A stretch of 62,000 nucleotides of DNA, from contig JAQGDQ010000126.1 in assembly GCA_030141605.1 (NCBI GenBank), positions 1-62,000 on the forward strand, given 5' to 3'. Every line of letters begins with the position of its first letter. Within the stretch, counting starts at the first letter, position 1. The translations under genes and the position numbers were made by a program. This DNA comes from Tubiluchus corallicola. Its lineage: Eukaryota; Priapulida; Priapulimorpha; Priapulimorphida; Tubiluchidae. Under the pieces are notes generated by a model, which did not search any database, was not told the DNA's origin, and saw only the letters and a list, made by a program, of their open reading frames with translations. This document shows positions 58,061 to 62,000 of the stretch, one piece after another.

Positions 58061-59966
58061 GCGTTATTGAGCAGGCTGAAATACAAATGAACACGCATTG
58101 TGTAATTGACATGCGCTATCTACAGATGGCGCCTACGTGTAACATTTTTGCCATTTAATACAGCACATGTGAAATGTCATGGATCAGTAATAACATTATA
58201 AGCCTACCGTTATACGTTTTTGACAAAGCAAATTGCGCATAAAAAAGTTCAGTTAGAACTTGAAAGAACAAATTAGTTATTGTGGAAATTTATTTCAAAT
58301 TCTTAGATTTTTAGTATTTTGAATAATATTTTCAAAATACAATAGAAAAATAGAATAAAAGGAGCCGTAAAACAGTTAAAATAAAAAATATGCAAGTTAT
58401 ATTGTTAAAAATTTAAAGCTTTTATATTCTGAAATAAATAAAACGTTTAACGCCATTATATTCACTCTGCGTAGACTTTAAACAGCAAAAATAACTGATT
58501 TGCAAAATTAATGTATCTGTGTTGTTGCTGTCGCAGTTGTTAAAAATATATATTATAAAATGTAATTTTATTTTGATACGTTTATTCAGTAACGAAATGA
58601 TTTGCTTTTTCATAAGAGAAAAGCCAAAGTTTCAAATTTGAGCAGCACCCTTGAAGTGTTTTTCAAGTGAGACCATCCATCCATGATTGAAATCTTTTTG
58701 GAAGAATATTTTACATTCGTTGACTCCTCAGCAATTGATTGTGTATAATAAAAAGTTAAAATTTTAATGAGTGGTTTGCTGTTATATTGTTAAAAATATA
58801 AAATTTTACATTTTAAAATATATAAAACTTTTAATATTATTATAATTGCTTTAATTTTTTGCTTTGTCCGCATATTTTAGTAGTAAATGAGCAGAAACTT
58901 GAATTGTTAAACTCCATACACGCTGCACAAGTAACGCTACATTTTTTGTAGAAAGAAGTCTAGAAATGCACCGCTGAAGCCATTCCATGCGATTCTGGTG
59001 CATAATATGTAACCCACAGTCATACAGCAGGCAGTTTGTCATTGTAATGTCCTCGAATATTTCAGAATTTTTTTAGTCGATTTGTCTTACAGACTTAGAA
59101 TTGAAACGAGATGTTATAGCTGTTCACGAAATGAGGAATACTAGACACATACGCGAAAACGGTAAATTAAATATCGCTAATACTGAAGAAATTTTGCACC
59201 ATTACTTTGACCAAATCTATAACAAATGTGTTATTTGTGTTTACCTAGTTGCGACTTGCAAGTGCTTTTAATTTTATTAAAGTTACTATTATTAAAGTTA
59301 CAATCTTATAATGAAATTTCTTGGTCAGTTTTTTGACAATAAATTTACTGCTACTACTATGAGTCAATGAAACGACTCATGATAAACAGCTCACATTATA
59401 ATTAGTGAATATGTGGTGACACACATTACGATATACCCATGATAAAGCGTTTTATTTACTCGAGCTACTGTTTCTTTAACCATTATCATTATGGACTTTT
59501 AATCGCTCAAATTCTTTTTTTAATGAGTATTTCAAATTATTCACAGCTATTAGCCTCCTAGCAAACTTGGTTATAATGCTATTCATAAGAGCAAAGTCAT
59601 GTCACGCAAAACTTTGCATATGCTTGCTTAATATTAGAAGCGTAAAAATTATTCTGTTAATTAATGTCACCCTACAACTGTGTACGTAACCGTCTTTCTG
59701 AAAGTTATGAAACGACAAGAAATATTTTTATTATACATAAACTTTAAGTATTTAATGTGGATTAACTAAACAGTAACATATATAGTACCTCCTCTGTTAA
59801 ATTCTTTGTAAACAAGTAACTACAAATGTCGTGTTTATCGCGGAGTTTCTAATAATTACTATAATGCAATGGTTTAGGTCCGTTTCCAAGAAAATGTTTT
59901 TGGGGAAAATTTTCACAGATAAAAATCTTGGAATTAGTCTGCAATTCCCCACACAGTTTAAATACA
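58061..59966. other. No gene recognised
   Basis: About 1.9 kb of strongly AT-rich DNA. GTTAAAAATATA-type strings recur at 58,400, 58,540 and 58,785. The minus-strand open frame at 58,851-59,042 has no recognisable family. Confidence 0.5.
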
Positions 59967-60018
59967 CTAATCTTAATCCTAATCCTAACCCAACCCTAAC
60001 CCTAGCCCTAGTCCTAAG
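59967..60018 (+). repeat. Interstitial telomere-like (CCCTAA)n
   Basis: Degenerate copies TCTTAA, TCCTAA, CCCTAA and CCCTAG in tandem (for example CCCAACCCTAACCCTAGCCC). About eight units resemble the animal telomere repeat TTAGGG on the other strand. Confidence 0.85.
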
Positions 60019-60129
60019 AGTTTTAGAAGTGTGGATCACCCTGAAGCATCAATTGTAACTTCATAATCTGTCAGCTGAACTCCACTGAAGAGTCCCACTT
60101 AAAAATTCCTCTTGCACGATCCCACTTCT

Positions 60130-60278
60130 GACAGCAGTGTAAGAGAGCCGAGTCGCAACCCCAGTGATAGATTGGTAGATCCTCGGGTTGGTTCTTCTTG
60201 TCACGAGGCCTCTGGTTCAAATCTGGTTGCTGCTCGCGTAAGTCAAGAGATGGTGTGGAAATAAATGAAATGTAAGAA
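60130..60278 (+). repeat. Putative tRNA-derived SINE
   Basis: Contains GATTGGTAGATCCTCGGG (box-A-like surroundings) and, about 40 bp further, CTCTGGTTCAAATCTGGTTG, which holds a box-B-like GGTTCAAATC. GGAAATAAATGAAATG follows, resembling a short tail. Only one copy is in the window, so the boundaries are guesses. Confidence 0.4.
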
Positions 60279-60726
60279 CAAAGTTTAGAACATTACTTTG
60301 ATAAGTAGGAGAATTATAGTTTCTAGATTTGAGTAAATGCATGTACTATTTAAGCTTAACTTTACGTTTATTGTCATATATAATTTACAAAAACAAAAGA
60401 AAATTATTATTACCTACAAGCATAATAGAAATGAAGTATAGCATGGTAAGCAAAAATGTTTAAAAATTTGAGTCTGTGGTAGGTATTTTTTATGACGTGG
60501 AGGTGCTGAAGTCTACTTATTCACCTGTTTATGTTTAAATGAGTAGGCATAAATATTTATCTTTTGCTATAGTTGGCCAATAAAAATAGCAAAATGCGAC
60601 CAAATTAAAAAGCATCATATACAAGCACTAATATATAACTAAAATGACAAATATAAAAAAATATGACAATTACAATACAATACTATGCTCACTCTAAAAT
60701 CACAATTTAAAAGAAACTAAAGATAT
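60279..60726. other. No gene recognised
   Basis: AT-rich sequence between the SINE-like repeat and the BEL/Pao fragment. Confidence 0.55.
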
Positions 60727-61480
60727 TCATTTTGGTTTTCGAAATGCCAATATCATTCCCAAAACATTAGTAGGTGTGGACGAAGTTTCGCACTCGTGGC
60801 GCAGAATGGAAGAGGATGTTTCCCACTGGTGAAGATTCATATCAGACAGTGCGAACAGTGGAACTAACTTTTCCCGAAACTGACCGACTTCTTCATCTGT
60901 AGAGAAGCCAGACCCACCATTATCTGCGTACATACTACGGACAAGCTGCACTGCAAGTGGACCAGAGCACGAATTTTGCAGGTGATGTCTCATCACTGAA
61001 AGCAGGATAGCAGGGCGAGCACTCAGCCCAAATGGAAGGCATGTAAACTGGCAGATGTGCTACTTGTAATCTTTGAACCATGCAAGCATGGGGAATTGAA
61101 GTCCAGGCTCTGCAATTGATATCATGAGGAACGCCTGCTCAATGTCGGCAATTGCAGCCGCCTCATAACATCTGAAAATGAGAAGTATCCACAACGGATT
61201 CCGAGTGAGATTAGGACCTGTCGATAAGAGACTGTTGATTGGTGAACCATGCCAGAGTTGTGCCGGACCATCGAAGACAACTCGCTGTTCAGCCCCTTGG
61301 ACTACACCATGATGGGGCAAATAATACCTCTCTCAGTCGAGGAAGGCTTTATAATGCCACTCTCCTCCCTCTCATTCAAGGAGTCTACTGGGGTTTCAAT
61401 ACAGTACCACCTGCTGAGTCAACGAAACATGATGAGTCCAATTATATACCTACGTGTTCAATGCTGATATATACGTAATG
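60727..61480 (-). pseudogene. BEL/Pao retrotransposon reverse transcriptase
   Basis: On the minus strand the RT of a BEL/Pao element reads, from about 61,400 with frame breaks: ESGIIKPSS, MPHHGVVQGAEQRVVFDGPA, GSPINSLLSTGPNLTRNPLW, AAAIADIEQAFLMISI (first catalytic Asp in ADIEQAF), then one in-frame stop at 61,060. In the same frame follow LPFGLSARPAILLSVMRHHL, RSMYADNGGSGFSTDEEV and MNLHQWETSS. The usual YVDD box is YADN here, so the last catalytic Asp is missing. No protease, RNase H or integrase is present. Confidence 0.82.
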
Positions 61481-61935
61481 CTTCGTATACGACTGGTCAC
61501 TGCAAGGTAGAGGTGAGTCGAAATAAAAGACACCAAGCATCGCCCCGTAAAAATAAAATGCAGTCTTTCGTGAAATGAAATGTTTTTGCTACAGGTACAA
61601 TCAGAGCATTTGTCTAGAAAGAAAAATGTGTAGAGATATAAAAATGCACCATCAAAGCATAATAAAAAATAAGCCTTCAAAAATGATGTAATCACAGCAT
61701 CAAGCCTGACTACATGATTTCTGATGCTGCAATAATGTGTTGCATAAAAATTCAGTGGTTAAAATGCGGTCCTAAATGCATAAGATGTACTTGCAATAAG
61801 GTGATTATAAGATAAGTTGTGTTAATGTAGTGATGGTGTGATTTCACATAAAATGTAGACTCAAAAATTATAAGAGATGCTGCGCTCAAGATGTAAGCAA
61901 ACATTACAAAAACGTGAACTGCAAAAAGCTGTACA
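61481..61935. other. No gene recognised
   Basis: AT-rich sequence. The short minus-strand open frames here have no recognisable domain. Confidence 0.5.
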
Positions 61936-61937
61936 TG

Positions 61938-61938
61938 C

Positions 61939-62000
<62 letters not shown>
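61938..62000 (+). repeat. (AAT)n microsatellite at window edge
   Basis: About twenty ATA/AAT units run off the right edge of the window. Confidence 0.98.

Noticed and set aside
60130-60278. A functional tRNA gene
   Set aside because: Box-A- and box-B-like strings are present, but I could not fold an acceptor stem, a proper anticodon arm and a T arm together. A SINE is more likely.

Overview
The window is AT-rich animal nuclear DNA. It has very few host genes, large blocks of tandem satellite, dense and mostly broken retrotransposons, microsatellites, and one clear intronless-CDS neuropeptide GPCR. The GPCR type (FMRFamide-receptor-like) and the LINEs whose second ORF begins with a PHD-like zinc finger point to an invertebrate, most likely a lophotrochozoan (mollusc, annelid, brachiopod or relative). 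The species cannot be named from this sequence.

Layout. (1) 1-13,780 is a satellite built on a ~34-bp monomer, organised into ~306-bp (9-monomer) higher-order units and multi-kb super-repeats. A rearranged BEL/Pao retrotransposon fragment (13,781-14,645) breaks into it. A degenerate monomeric flank in the same orientation follows (14,646-15,830), then a ~130-bp spacer, then ~2.5 kb of the same monomer in the opposite orientation (15,961-18,445). The satellite block is therefore a large, diverged inverted repeat with a homogenised core and decayed edges. (2) 18,446-38,311 is a graveyard of at least seven LINE fragments in both orientations, two Penelope/hammerhead-like relics, and a piggyBac-like MITE that cleanly splits an L1-like reverse transcriptase. 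(3) 39,567-41,447 holds the one convincing host gene, a 472-aa class A GPCR with a possible 3' splice acceptor just upstream, two uORFs and a downstream AATAAA. (4) 41,580-44,715 contains palindromes, CA/TG microsatellites, an internally deleted LINE and a second copy of the hammerhead-like repeat. (5) 47,100-56,510 is a stack of elements: a LINE endonuclease end, a Ty3/gypsy pol carrying a hAT-like MITE with an intact 8-bp target duplication, a LINE reverse-transcriptase end, and a nearly complete CR1/Jockey-type LINE with ORF1 and ORF2. (6) 56,511-62,000 has SINE-like repeats, a telomere-like interstitial stretch, a BEL/Pao reverse transcriptase on the minus strand, and a terminal (AAT)n.

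Apart from the GPCR, and one speculative short exon at 56,615-56,758 (minus), every coding-looking segment belongs to a mobile element or is a by-product of repeats. No pathway or operon-like organisation is present. The most interesting structures are the hierarchical and inverted satellite, the two precise MITE-in-retroelement insertions, the hammerhead-like motifs, and the GPCR's unusual sequence features.
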